Program-made: the position numbers and the translations under genes | Shown here: positions 1-6,119 of the stretch, piece by piece | Layout of the letters: each line of letters opens with the position of its first letter | How positions within the stretch are numbered: the stretch's first letter is position 1 | Notes under the pieces: generated by a model | Database searches by the model: none | What the model saw: the letters and a program-made list of their open reading frames with translations, nothing else | Told to the model about the DNA's origin: nothing | Assembly (NCBI GenBank): GCA_002402275.1 | Contig: DHFN01000018.1 | Location: 1-7,744 of the forward strand | Length of the DNA stretch: 7,744 nucleotides | DNA from: Anaerolineales bacterium UBA4823 | Lineage (GTDB): Bacteria; Chloroflexota; Anaerolineae; Anaerolineales; UBA4823 | Reading direction: 5' to 3'

Positions 1-182
1 CAGTGAATAGTCAAAGTCGTGTATCGATTTTTTTATTGGTCTTGATGTTGTGCCTTTTCGTGAGGCAAACTGCCTTTCCCAAACTTGCTTCCCGTTAAAA
101 TCGACAACATTGGTAACGGAAAAAAACGATGTTTCTTAGCGTCCTGTTTTAGTTCAACTTCTAGATGAAATAATTCCGTTCT
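1..182 (-). pseudogene. Frameshifted fragment of an unrecognised gene, running off the left edge
   Basis: I do not recognise this gene. On the minus strand one frame is open from 182 to about 127 and reads RTELFHLEVELKQDAKKHRFF. At a run of seven T (plus-strand A at 120-126) the sense passes to another frame, which starts SVTNVVDFNGKQVWERQF and stays open to base 1. The composition looks like real protein, with alternating hydrophobic residues suggesting beta strands. No convincing start codon or ribosome binding site is visible. It lies just downstream of the broken reductase gene and may be the next cassette. A single-base homopolymer sequencing error is as likely as true decay. Confidence 0.35.
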
Positions 183-200
183 CTACGCGCATCACACCTG

Positions 201-783
201 TTAATTGCCACTCACCCGCTCGTAGTTTACTGCAACCATGCCTTTCGAGCTGACATGGCTTTCTGTCACCTTGAACGCCGCCGGGAGCGTACCATCGGCA
301 AACAAGCGCTTACCAGCCCCCACTGTGAGCGGATAGACCATCAACCAGAGCGCATCCACCCAATCATGCTTGAACAGCGTCTGCAACCGATTGCTGCTTC
401 CCCAAATGTGCAAAGCTGATCCGGGCTGCGTCTTGATTTCGGCAACCTTTTCCGCAACATCTCCGTTCAAAAACTGCAAGCTTCCATTCACTATCCACTT
501 GAGTATTCGAGGCAACGTACCTGGTTGCCGTGTTGACGCCCTGCCATGCATCCCCATGGTGCTGCCAGTACGGCGTCCATATATCATAGGTTTTACTCCC
601 TAACAACAAATCGACCGGCAAGTTCATCTGCCTTCTTATGAGCGTGCCCGGAATCCCATCGGCAAATGGTGCCATCCACCCGCCATATAGGAAACCGCTG
701 CTGTGGTGTCTTCGCCGGGTCCGCCCGGGAGCCTGGATGACACCGTCCAGGGTGAAATGTTCAAGCACAACAACTTTTCTTAT
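201..783 (-). pseudogene. Dihydrofolate reductase family (RibD C-terminal type) pseudogene
   Basis: The translation matches the small dihydrofolate-reductase-like family (RibD C-terminal fold), NADPH-dependent reductases of mostly unknown substrate. The N-terminal half reads RKVVVLEHFTLDGVIQAPG, then GGWMAPFADGIPG, LLLGSKTYDIWTPYW and GVNTATRYVASNT. The C-terminal half, in another frame, reads NGDVAEKVAEIK, LHIWGSSNRLQTLFKHD, YPLTVGAGKRLFADGTLPA and ends NYERVSGN. The frame change falls at a T5 run (plus-strand 469-473). The expected start codon is ATA (781-783) instead of ATG. Near 700-730, RTRRRHHSS replaces the usual GGPGEDT-like stretch; reading the next frame restores GGPGED, so two compensating indels are likely. 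The gene is visibly more GC-rich than its neighbours. Family assignment is confident; three lesions make a functional product unlikely. Confidence 0.8.
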
Positions 784-839
784 CGCTGAGTCCCTTATCT
801 TACGAGCCGCGCAAAATCTTCTCCATCTGCCGTGCAACT

Positions 840-880
840 GAGTGGAATCGCGAACCAACCCACTGGGCTGTAGCGCTGGG
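840..880. repeat. 41-nt dispersed intergenic repeat, copy 1
   Basis: This segment aligns without gaps to 5212-5252 in the same orientation, with 32 of 41 positions identical by hand count. Seven of the nine differences are transitions. It ends in TGTAGCGCTGGG, which contains the palindrome AGCGCT. Both copies lie at the same relative place, at the end of a spacer separating a nuclease-type operon from the next gene. Confidence 0.6.
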
Positions 881-974
881 GTGGGCGAGGATTGCATCAT
901 TTTTACGTCGTATCTGGCAAGACGACTCCGAATCGAATGGCAAAGCCACTGTCCGACTGGAACCGGTGTTGGGC
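853..974 (-). other. attC-like recombination site (candidate) after the nuclease operon
   Basis: The 203-bp gap between the reductase pseudogene and the nuclease gene holds no gene. On the minus strand it opens with GCCCAAC (974-968), a match to the attC R'' core RYYYAAC, only 12 bases after the nuclease stop codon. It ends with GTTGGTT (859-853), one base off the R' core GTTRRRY. Short inverted repeats lie between, including TGGC-AAA-GCCA near 939-949. Plus-strand 940-974 resembles the equivalent end of the element at 3009-3141 (GTCCG...CGGTGTT). A site of about 122 bp fits the size of attC. The inner arms pair poorly, so it may be degenerate. Confidence 0.4.
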
Positions 975-979
975 AGAAT
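968..979 (+). repeat. 12-bp inverted repeat flanking the four-gene operon, left arm
   Basis: GTTGGGCAGAAT here is the exact reverse complement of ATTCTGCCCAAC at 3004-3015. The two arms bracket the winged-helix/nuclease operon. Seven of the twelve bases are the attC-type core; the AGAAT/ATTCT extension is not required by that core. Confidence 0.7.
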
Positions 980-986
980 TATTTCA

Positions 987-1763
987 TCAATTTAAGCTAC
1001 TTGGTGGATGAGGATTAATATCCACCCGATAAATTTTGACTAAACCTGCTGAAGTAGGGATACGTAAAGGTAAATCTTTCTTCTTGTCGGGTTTTAAGGA
1101 ATCAAAAATCAGTAAGGAACCTTCTTGCCGTTTTTCTGTTTTCATGTATTGTTCGAGTTGGCTTAATCCCGTGAAATCATCTGTTAATACCTTTATTTCC
1201 ACCAAGTGAAGAGTTGACGAAAAAATTATTCCAACATCAACAAACCCTATGCCAGATTGAAATTCTCTCAATACGATACCGGGACGATTTAGTAAAGCTC
1301 CTTTGGTGAAAAGAGAGAATAAGGATTGTGCAATCTTTTCCGGCCTATGCTGCAAAGTGCCCTGTTTTCGTGATACCCAAAAGGCATCTATTGCTCTTGC
1401 TTCTGTTGCATCACTAAATTCATTTAGCAAAATATCAATTGTTAATTTGGGGAGGCGTAGAAGTTTTTCCCTCTCCAGCTCAGTTCCGCCTGGAAAATGT
1501 GAGTTATTCGAACCTAGTTTTCTTTTATACTTATTATCCAAACGGCGGATTAAAGACTGCTCAAATTCTTTTCGATTTTCAATACTATTGTTCAAAAATA
1601 ACACTGTTTTAATATGCCCAACCTTACTAAAAAATAGTGCATCCTCGGTGTTTGAGCGATAATAATAATACAGATTTGCTAGACGAATGGCGTAACCATC
1701 GGAATCAACCATATTCCGCTTACTGAGATATTCTTCCAGGTATGTCTGAATAGTGAACAACAT
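987..1763 (-). CDS. PD-(D/E)XK nuclease-like protein, last gene of the winged-helix operon
   Basis: This 258-residue protein carries a restriction-endonuclease-like core near its C-terminus. After a strand ending FVDVGIIF come the metal-binding Asp (D176), then LHLVEIK with E189-x-K191, and an amphipathic helix LSQLEQYMK with Q202-x3-Y206. D...ExK...QxxxY is the signature of RecB/Cas4-type nucleases of the PD-(D/E)XK superfamily. The first 130 residues are helical and unrecognised and could form a substrate- or partner-binding module. It is the fourth gene of an operon, 19 bases after the third winged-helix gene. The Shine-Dalgarno sequence is weak, which suggests translational coupling. Catalytic residues look intact, so it is probably an active DNase, perhaps the effector of a defence system controlled by the upstream DNA-binding proteins. 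The fold is confident; the biological role is inferred. Confidence 0.7.
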   Translation of the reverse strand: MLFTIQTYLEEYLSKRNMVDSDGYAIRLANLYYYYRSNTEDALFFSKVGHIKTVLFLNNSIENRKEFEQSLIRRLDNKYKRKLGSNNSHFPGGTELEREKLLRLPKLTIDILLNEFSDATEARAIDAFWVSRKQGTLQHRPEKIAQSLFSLFTKGALLNRPGIVLREFQSGIGFVDVGIIFSSTLHLVEIKVLTDDFTGLSQLEQYMKTEKRQEGSLLIFDSLKPDKKKDLPLRIPTSAGLVKIYRVDINPHPPSSLN

Positions 1764-1782
1764 ATAGTGTCAGTTAGAACTC

Positions 1783-2205
1783 TTACTTGTTAGGTAAACC
1801 ATCTTTGCTAAGGTCGTATTCTTTTTGAAGAAGACTCGAAATCCTAATTGTTTGGTCAATGGGTTTTTTACACCAGTAAGTTTCTCCTCCCTCATTTTCG
1901 GACACTTCCAATAAACCCTCTTGTTGAAGAGATGTTAACTCCCTGCTCACATTGGATGATTTCATATTCAATAATTCAGCAATGTTTTGAACAGACCTTT
2001 CTCCATTTGCGGCTAGATATACCTGAACACGCCGTTTACTATTCCCAAATATAATCCTTACTGAATCAAAGTGACGTTCTGCCTCTGCACGAAGAGCAAA
2101 AGCCGTTGTTTGCTCTAAAGAGTCAATTTTGTGTTCTATATTTGCTAATCGGCGTAGAATTTGTTGGTCTCGGTCTTCTTTTGGATAGCTTTTGTTCTCA
2201 GTCAT
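1783..2205 (-). CDS. Small winged-helix DNA-binding protein, third of three
   Basis: The 140-residue product begins with a charged segment and a predicted helix or coiled coil (about 15-45, ILRRLANIEHKIDSLEQ). A MarR/ArsR-like winged helix follows: helix around 48-66, HTH at about 71-100 (SVQNIAELLNMKSSNVSREL), with the usual LxxEGLLEV closing the recognition helix, and a wing at 101-112 (ENEGGETYW). The wing leads into a C-terminal helical tail. GAGGATAT before the ATG is a short-spaced Shine-Dalgarno sequence. It lies 27 bases after the second winged-helix gene and 19 bases before the nuclease gene. It resembles the other two in layout and HTH sequence but is too diverged to be a recent duplicate. 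It probably binds DNA, possibly in a complex with the other two. Confidence 0.75.
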   Translation of the reverse strand: MTENKSYPKEDRDQQILRRLANIEHKIDSLEQTTAFALRAEAERHFDSVRIIFGNSKRRVQVYLAANGERSVQNIAELLNMKSSNVSRELTSLQQEGLLEVSENEGGETYWCKKPIDQTIRISSLLQKEYDLSKDGLPNK

Positions 2206-2232
2206 ATATCCTCGCAGTCGTAATTCTCAAAC

Positions 2233-2592
2233 TCATTCTTCGCTTTTCGCAATCTCATTAATTGATATACCATAAAGCGATAAGTCAAACAACTTTCGGC
2301 GGCGACCACGGACACTGGCATTTGAATCTGTTTCAACAATGCCTAGTTTTTCCCATTCCTGCCCCCACTCTGAGATAAATCGAGCATTTACTCCAGTTAG
2401 TTCATGAATAGCGGCTACGGTTTTTTCGCCGTCCATATTATTGTACACTAACCTTTTCTCACAGGTATTCAATGCTTTTTCAAGAACATCCTTTATTACA
2501 GGTTGTGATACAACGCGAAAAATTTTAGTAATCTCTTGGAGTGAAATAGAAATATTTTCTAGGAGCTTAACTTGTTGTTCTTGTGCTTCCAT
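2233..2592 (-). CDS. Small winged-helix DNA-binding protein, second of three
   Basis: The product has 119 residues. An N-terminal helix (about 5-28, LLENISISLQEITKIFRVV) is followed by a linker helix (31-50), then an HTH at about 58-87 (TVAAIHELTGVNARFISEW, ending LGIVE). A basic wing contains RGRRRK (95-100). The HTH differs from those of its neighbours in having Trp and aromatic residues in the recognition helix, suggesting a different target or a protein-binding role. GGAG lies seven bases before the ATG. It sits 19 bases after the first winged-helix gene and 27 before the third. No enzymatic or ligand-binding domain is visible. It could be a local autoregulator or one subunit of a hetero-oligomeric DNA sensor. 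Confidence 0.7.
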   Translation of the reverse strand: MEAQEQQVKLLENISISLQEITKIFRVVSQPVIKDVLEKALNTCEKRLVYNNMDGEKTVAAIHELTGVNARFISEWGQEWEKLGIVETDSNASVRGRRRKLFDLSLYGISINEIAKSEE

Positions 2593-2611
2593 ATTATCTC
2601 TCCATTTCCTT

Positions 2612-2968
2612 TTACTTCTGAATCAATTTTATCAAATCGTATTTGTCACGATAAATAATTTTGTCAGCTTTATCAACTTGCTCGATGAGGTCATTTTCAA
2701 TTAACAATTTCACAAATTGGCTAACGGCTGGTTGGCTGATACCAACAACTTTCGCAATTTCTCCTTGCGATAGTTGCTTTTGGTCAAAGAGCAATGGGAA
2801 AATCTTTTTGCGAACATCAGTGAGCATTGCTTCGAATGCTTTTACTTTCTCTCCGTATTTTCGCTTTTGGATTTCTAAATATTCATCCTCAAAGCAAGCA
2901 TAAATACGATTAAGGGTATCTCGTATTTCCACTAAAACTTCAAGAACTTCACCTTTTGGCTCATCCAT
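2612..2968 (-). CDS. Small winged-helix DNA-binding protein, first of three (start moved to 2968)
   Basis: I place the start at the second ATG (2968), giving 118 residues. GGAGG lies five bases before it, formed by bases overlapping the earlier ATG at 2980, which itself lacks a good ribosome binding site. An N-terminal helix (about 7-35, VLVEIRDTLNRIYACFEDEY) leads into a helix at 40-60 and a MarR-like HTH at about 67-93 (LSQGEIAKVVGISQPAVSQF), closed by LIENDLIEQV and a short wing (DKADKIIYRDKYDL). The bias is toward a dimerising DNA-binding protein. It opens the operon, beginning about 40 bases inside the boundary formed by the core site at 3009-3015, which leaves little room for a private promoter. 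Confidence 0.75.
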   Translation of the reverse strand: MDEPKGEVLEVLVEIRDTLNRIYACFEDEYLEIQKRKYGEKVKAFEAMLTDVRKKIFPLLFDQKQLSQGEIAKVVGISQPAVSQFVKLLIENDLIEQVDKADKIIYRDKYDLIKLIQK

Positions 2969-3003
2969 ATTTTCCTCCATTCAAGAATACTTATTGTTCG
3001 GAT

Positions 3004-3015
3004 ATTCTGCCCAAC
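3004..3015 (+). repeat. 12-bp inverted repeat flanking the four-gene operon, right arm
   Basis: ATTCTGCCCAAC pairs with GTTGGGCAGAAT at 968-979. On the minus strand its GTTGGGC part is an exact GTTRRRY core, where a cassette starting with the first winged-helix gene would begin. Confidence 0.7.
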
Positions 3016-3141
3016 GGCAGGCGTTACCGGCAAGGGCGGGAATTGGCGGGAGTAGCCGCCAGACGCCGAATCCGCCTTTTGGGGTTGAATCCCGAAAGTG
3101 TGGGCAGCGCCCGCACTTGTCCGGTGCAAGCGGTGTTTGGT
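3009..3141 (-). other. attC-like recombination site (candidate) after the DUF4436-like gene
   Basis: On the minus strand this 133-bp, GC-rich segment starts with ACCAAAC (3141-3135, one base off RYYYAAC) and ends with GTTGGGC (3015-3009, exact GTTRRRY). The two ends are largely complementary over about 25 bases with a few unpaired bases: CTTGTCCGG (3116-3124) faces CCGGCAAG (3027-3034). That is the expected shape of a folded attC. Inside is a hairpin GGCGG-6 nt-CCGCC (3045-3060). It starts 14 bases after the stop codon of the preceding gene. It is much more GC-rich than the genes on either side. Confidence 0.55.
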
Positions 3142-3154
3142 GAAGGCCGCCAGA

Positions 3155-3775
3155 TTACCTGATTATCCATACTTCTAGCGCATAAATTATTAGCACTATT
3201 AATACCATTATAGCAATACCTAACCCTAAAACAAGATCAACACTAACTAAACCCGTTATATGTGAGGGTACTAAAACTGAGCGGAGTGGAAGAACCGAAA
3301 ACATTAACGCTGATGTTTCAAGGAAAATATTTCTGATTAATTTTTCTTTGTTTTTTTGATTGGCAAAATTTGAATGTGCAAAAACACAACTCAGCAAAAT
3401 AGGTAAAAATGCCATTGCATAGATATAGTACTTAGTAATGTTATCTCTAACAATAAGCATTTCCACAAGAAAATAAGGGATATTGTTATTTGTCTCAGCA
3501 CGTTTAACCATTATATTAAAATCCCCAATCTGAATAGTTGAAGAAATATACATGTTGATAGGAATAATTCCACCAAACCCTGAATCGCCATTTCGAAGGG
3601 AAATTGCGTTTGGTAAGTTTATGTAAAATAAATTTGCCGCGTGATACCAATCCCCGGGATATGCGCTCGATTCCCCTGAAAGATTTAATGAAAAAGGGAC
3701 AGATACCTTGCTCTCAGACGAATCTATAAAGAATTTATATAACGGGATTTTAATTTCAGATTCTGAGTTTGGCAA
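3155..3775 (-). pseudogene. C-terminal part of a broken DUF4436-like membrane protein gene
   Basis: The open stretch has 206 codons but begins at a TTG with no ribosome binding site, inside a frame that is open further upstream, so it is the C-terminal part of a larger gene. An extracytoplasmic beta-rich region includes SSAYPGDWYHA, like the YPxD-x-Y-x-A motif of DUF4436. Three membrane segments follow: around 117-136 (YYIYAMAFLPILLSCVFAHS), around 148-170 (ending LPLRSVLVPS), and the C-terminus from GLVSVDLVLGLGIAI to the end. The motif LPLR-x-x-LVPS before the last helix also fits DUF4436. Its role is unknown; it would sit in the cytoplasmic membrane. It joins the upstream frame across an A7 run at 3822-3828. 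Confidence 0.5.
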
Positions 3776-3893
3776 ATAAGAATAAGAAGTGATTAGCGAT
3801 ATTGCATAATCCCTATACTCATTTTTTTAGAATCAAGTTAGTAGGGTTTTGGGTATCTGGTATAGCTATATAATCTGAATTTCCCCAAAGTCT

Positions 3894-4257
3894 TTACTTA
3901 ACGTTATTTGGAATATCAATATGAATAAAACCAATTAATTGGCGTTTCATTGGGGAAAAATGTTGGAGTTCCAATGTTAGGGAAGCACAATTTGGGCAAC
4001 CTTCTAAAATAACTGATTCTGGAGCAGAAACACCAATTATTTTTTGGGGCTTGATTATCACTATGTTATCTTGAAAATCATACTCGGGATGGAGACCAGA
4101 TGCTCTGTCGCCTAACCCAATTAGCGATAAAAAAAACCAACCCACACCCACTTAAGACGAGAACTATTACAAATAACCTATTCCATAAATTATGAGGTGT
4201 TTTTATAGACTTGAATCCCTTGATGATTTTCTTTTTGGTAATCACTCTAAGCCTCAC
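3894..4257 (-). pseudogene. N-terminal part of the same broken membrane protein gene
   Basis: A plausible original start is GTG at 4257, about 45 bases after the attC-like core at 4300-4306. It reads basic residues and then a membrane anchor, LFVIVLVLSGCGLVFF. At a T8 run (plus-strand A at 4129-4136), or between it and a TGA, the sense moves to the frame PEYDFQDNIVIIKPQ to SLTLELQHFSPMKRQL. That frame meets an in-frame TAA at 3894-3896 (a CAA would read Gln), after which RLWGNSDYIAIPDTQNPTNL continues in frame until the A7 run at 3822-3828. There a one-base shift joins it to the C-terminal part. Two frameshifts plus a stop indicate a dead gene unless the homopolymers are misread. Total span would be about 365 codons. 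Confidence 0.45.
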
Positions 4258-4299
4258 GAAATATACTTATTTTCAAGCGGAGATCACTCGGAATATTCC

Positions 4300-4430
4300 A
4301 CCTAACGGTTTGCCTTACCTGCGCCGGGATGGGGGCGGCGAAGCCGTCCAACCAGAAAAATGAAAAGGCGCAGGAAACTGCTTGGGATTTGCGCAGAATC
4401 CCCAGCGTCAGATGCACGCTTTATCGGCAT
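4300..4430 (-). other. attC-like structured intergenic element (candidate)
   Basis: On the minus strand it ends with GTTAGGT (4306-4300), an exact GTTRRRY core. Its 5' end (around 4430-4420, GCCGATAAAG) is a poor match to RYYYAAC. It contains nested inverted repeats: CCTGCGCC (4318-4325) with GGCGCAGG (4367-4374), eight perfect pairs; inside it, a 7-bp stem (4333-4339 with 4343-4349, one G-U, GAA loop); and GGGATT (4384-4389) with AATCCC (4397-4402), 7-nt loop. It follows the cysteine-containing domain gene by about 30 bases and precedes the membrane protein gene. It looks to me like a recurring intergenic element of Anaerolineae genomes, from memory only. Confidence 0.5.
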
Positions 4431-4458
4431 GCTTATTACATTTCAATAACTCTCTTTT

Positions 4459-4755
4459 TTACCTACATCCACTACTGCCATCTGCTCTATACCCGTAGCC
4501 CGCAACTGGACACCAGCGAAACCCACCATTAGTGCTCACTGATGTTATTTTGTATGTGCCAGCAGAAATTTGATATAGGACACCATCACAAGAATTTTTG
4601 ACGGATTTATTATCAACTGACAAAATACATGCGAATATTTCACCAAGGACGTTTGTAGTAATTATCGCAGTATAGCCACTTCGTATTTTTTGCAAAGGCT
4701 CTCCCGCAGGTTGCCAAATATCTTCTATGTCATCACCAGAACCTGTCCAAATCAT
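4459..4755 (-). CDS. C-terminal, probably extracytoplasmic domain cut off by an in-frame stop
   Basis: The 98-codon open stretch from ATG 4755 is not a convincing independent gene. No Shine-Dalgarno sequence precedes that ATG, and the same frame is open upstream back to the TAA at 4843-4845, adding PLQIAPSSLTYCYGQCWTYD and more. I read it as the C-terminal domain of the protein begun at 5133. Together with its upstream extension it holds six cysteines and many Gly/Trp/Tyr, with motifs MIWTGSGDD, DIWQPAGEPL, SGYTAIITT, NSCDGVLYQI and FRWCPVAGYGY. This composition suits a small disulfide-containing beta domain outside the membrane. No family is recognised. It ends 22 bases before the centre of the structured element that follows. 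Confidence 0.5.
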   Translation of the reverse strand: MIWTGSGDDIEDIWQPAGEPLQKIRSGYTAIITTNVLGEIFACILSVDNKSVKNSCDGVLYQISAGTYKITSVSTNGGFRWCPVAGYGYRADGSSGCR

Positions 4756-4842
4756 TGTTCGAGCATTGTCATCATATGTCCAACATTGTCCATAGCAATA
4801 AGTTAAAGAGGATGGTGCAATTTGTAAAGGAGTGGTAGATTG

Positions 4843-5133
4843 TTATGGGAAATTTTGTGTTTCAAATATTGGCAATCCGATTGCTGGAATTTCAAATGGC
4901 AGAATTGCGGTTGGCGGGGTTGAAGTCGTCCCAGAGGGAACAAGATAAAGTGCGATGCCCGTAATTAGCAATACAAAACCGATAAACCCCGCAAAAGACT
5001 GATTTGTTGTCTCAAAGCCTACTTCTTTTGAACTTAATTTCTTGATAAAAGGAAAAAGCATAAAAATGAACCCACCAATAACCAACACAATCGGTAAAGG
5101 AGTATCTTTGAGCGTCTTCAGTATTTCAAGCAT
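4843..5133 (-). CDS. Two-membrane-helix protein, truncated by in-frame TAA
   Basis: The 96-residue product has a strong start: AAAGGAG eight bases before ATG. Two membrane helices are clear: about 12-32 (LPIVLVIGGFIFMLFPFIKK) and about 48-66 (AGFIGFVLLITGIALYLVPS), followed by a Thr/Pro-rich linker (SGTTSTPPTAI). The arrangement DTPLPIVLVIGG...FAGFIGFVLLITGIAL is of a type I associate with Chloroflexota and cyanobacterial small membrane proteins of unknown function. The reading frame continues beyond the TAA (4843-4845) into the cysteine-containing domain, so the ancestral protein was about 224 residues: two helices, linker, outer domain. The stop could be a C-to-T change of CAA. A functional shortened membrane protein cannot be excluded. 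Confidence 0.6.
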   Translation of the reverse strand: MLEILKTLKDTPLPIVLVIGGFIFMLFPFIKKLSSKEVGFETTNQSFAGFIGFVLLITGIALYLVPSGTTSTPPTAILPFEIPAIGLPIFETQNFP

Positions 5134-5211
5134 AACAAATTCTCCTTTCGTCTTTACTTGTTCATTGCAAGGGGTGTAGGGTTCGGGTCAATGTCCCTGT
5201 AGCGCACAGCG

Positions 5212-5337
5212 GAGTGGGGTCGCGAATTAGCCTTGTGGGTTGTAGCGCTGGGATAGCAAAATATGATTGTTTAAAAAATCGTTCCTTATGACTGCCTCAT
5301 CTGCGTTCCGAAGATGAGTAGTATAGACGCGTTTGGT
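5212..5337 (-). other. Intergenic spacer with dispersed repeat copy 2 and possible degenerate attC-like ends
   Basis: The 230-bp gap between the membrane gene and the HEPN gene has no gene. Plus-strand 5212-5252 is the second copy of the 41-nt repeat (32/41 identical to 840-880). The other end, minus-strand ACCAAAC at 5337-5331, is identical to the R''-like heptamer of the element at 3141-3135 and follows the HEPN stop codon by 26 bases. The inner core on the repeat side (GGCTAAT) does not match GTTRRRY, so recombination competence is doubtful. A perfect 7-bp hairpin CTCATCT-9 nt-AGATGAG lies at 5296-5318. Confidence 0.35.
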
Positions 5338-5363
5338 GGCTTATTTGTCAGCCAATCTATAGA

Positions 5364-6116
5364 CTATTTTATTCCTGCGGATTCTAGAATTCTTTCCCAA
5401 TCACTATGAAATAACAATATCCTGGATATATCATCTTTTGACAGTGGAACACAGTGGGCAAGATTGTTCCTCGCCATATATACCTCGTCCATTTTCACCT
5501 TGAACCACTCAATATCCTTGATAATCCCCTGAAAATCAACTCTGTTGGATGGCTCAATTATTATTTTCTTCAAATCATCAAAATTAGCGTAGTATAGAGG
5601 ATCATTACTGCGTTGGGATCGGTATGTGTACCTTTTTTCTTTGTTCATCGTACGTTGCACATTCGATTGAACATCTTGGGGAACTCGCTTTATCCACCAA
5701 TCATTCCCAGATTTTGAAAGCACTCTTTCTATCAGTAATCTTATTGAGTTCTCAAGTTGAAACATTAGCGGATAAACCTCTGCTCCCATAACAATTGCTT
5801 GTCGATTTGCAGAAATTGAAATTAATGGATATGGTTTAATAGTCGAAACCTTAGAATTCTTCTTTGAATTTGATACCTCTTGCCTCGCCGAGCGGATTGA
5901 TGTATCCCGCTGAAGTATAGAACGAACTCGATCAATTGTGACGGGAGGAAGGTACTTGGATATATCAAGACCCTCTTTGTGAGCGATTACATAGATCGCC
6001 TCTTCTGTTGACATTGGTCCATAAGCTAATTTTAACCGCTTAGCCCGGTAGCTCAACGCTTGGCGGGTTATCTTAAGTTTATCAAGAAGATCGACACGAA
6101 GTTGACGGTTAACCAT
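5364..6116 (-). CDS. Swt1-type HEPN domain protein, putative RNase effector
   Basis: The C-terminal half of this 250-residue protein matches the Swt1-type HEPN domain: YPLMFQLENSIRLLIERVL, GNDWW, LYYANFDDLKKII, then DIEWFKVKMDEVYMARNNLAH. R216 and H221 form the R-x4-H motif typical of HEPN ribonucleases, so the active site appears intact. The N-terminal 65 residues look like an HTH-type module (about 12-30, LKITRQALSYRAKRLKLAYG), followed by MSTEEAIYVIAHKEGLDISKYL, a segment I have seen preceding this HEPN type. A linker of polar residues follows. Its ATG lies right after TAATAA of the second small HTH gene, with no clear Shine-Dalgarno sequence, so translation is probably coupled. HEPN RNases in toxin-antitoxin and defence systems cleave tRNA or mRNA; this role here is inferred. 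Confidence 0.75.
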   Translation of the reverse strand: MVNRQLRVDLLDKLKITRQALSYRAKRLKLAYGPMSTEEAIYVIAHKEGLDISKYLPPVTIDRVRSILQRDTSIRSARQEVSNSKKNSKVSTIKPYPLISISANRQAIVMGAEVYPLMFQLENSIRLLIERVLSKSGNDWWIKRVPQDVQSNVQRTMNKEKRYTYRSQRSNDPLYYANFDDLKKIIIEPSNRVDFQGIIKDIEWFKVKMDEVYMARNNLAHCVPLSKDDISRILLFHSDWERILESAGIK

Positions 6117-6119
6117 TTA

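Noticed and set aside
370..841. Plus-strand open frames within 370-603 and 638-841
   Set aside because: They lie antisense to the reductase pseudogene, whose minus-strand translation has clear family motifs; the plus-strand products show no domain and have no ribosome binding sites.
784..900. Minus-strand extension of the reductase frame up to an ATG at 900
   Set aside because: It runs through the 41-nt repeat and attC-like spacer; family members begin at the RKVVV segment.
1303..1662. Plus-strand open frame of 119 codons
   Set aside because: Antisense shadow of the nuclease gene, with no domain and no ribosome binding site.
968..3015. Reading the 12-bp inverted repeat as ends of a transposon
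   Set aside because: No transposase is encoded between the arms and no target-site duplication is visible; the attC-type core explains most of it.
3009..3090. Plus-strand attC running from GCCCAAC at 3009 to GTTGAAT near 3084-3090
   Set aside because: The heptamers match the cores but are not complementary to each other; the longer minus-strand pairing with 3135-3141 is better.
3894..4845. TAA reassigned to glutamine, since two in-frame TAA codons fit CAA
   Set aside because: The intact genes of the window also end in TAA at sensible places.
5296..5318. Hairpin CTCATCT/AGATGAG as terminator of the HEPN operon
   Set aside because: On the minus strand the nearest T-run is more than ten bases beyond the stem, too far for an intrinsic terminator.
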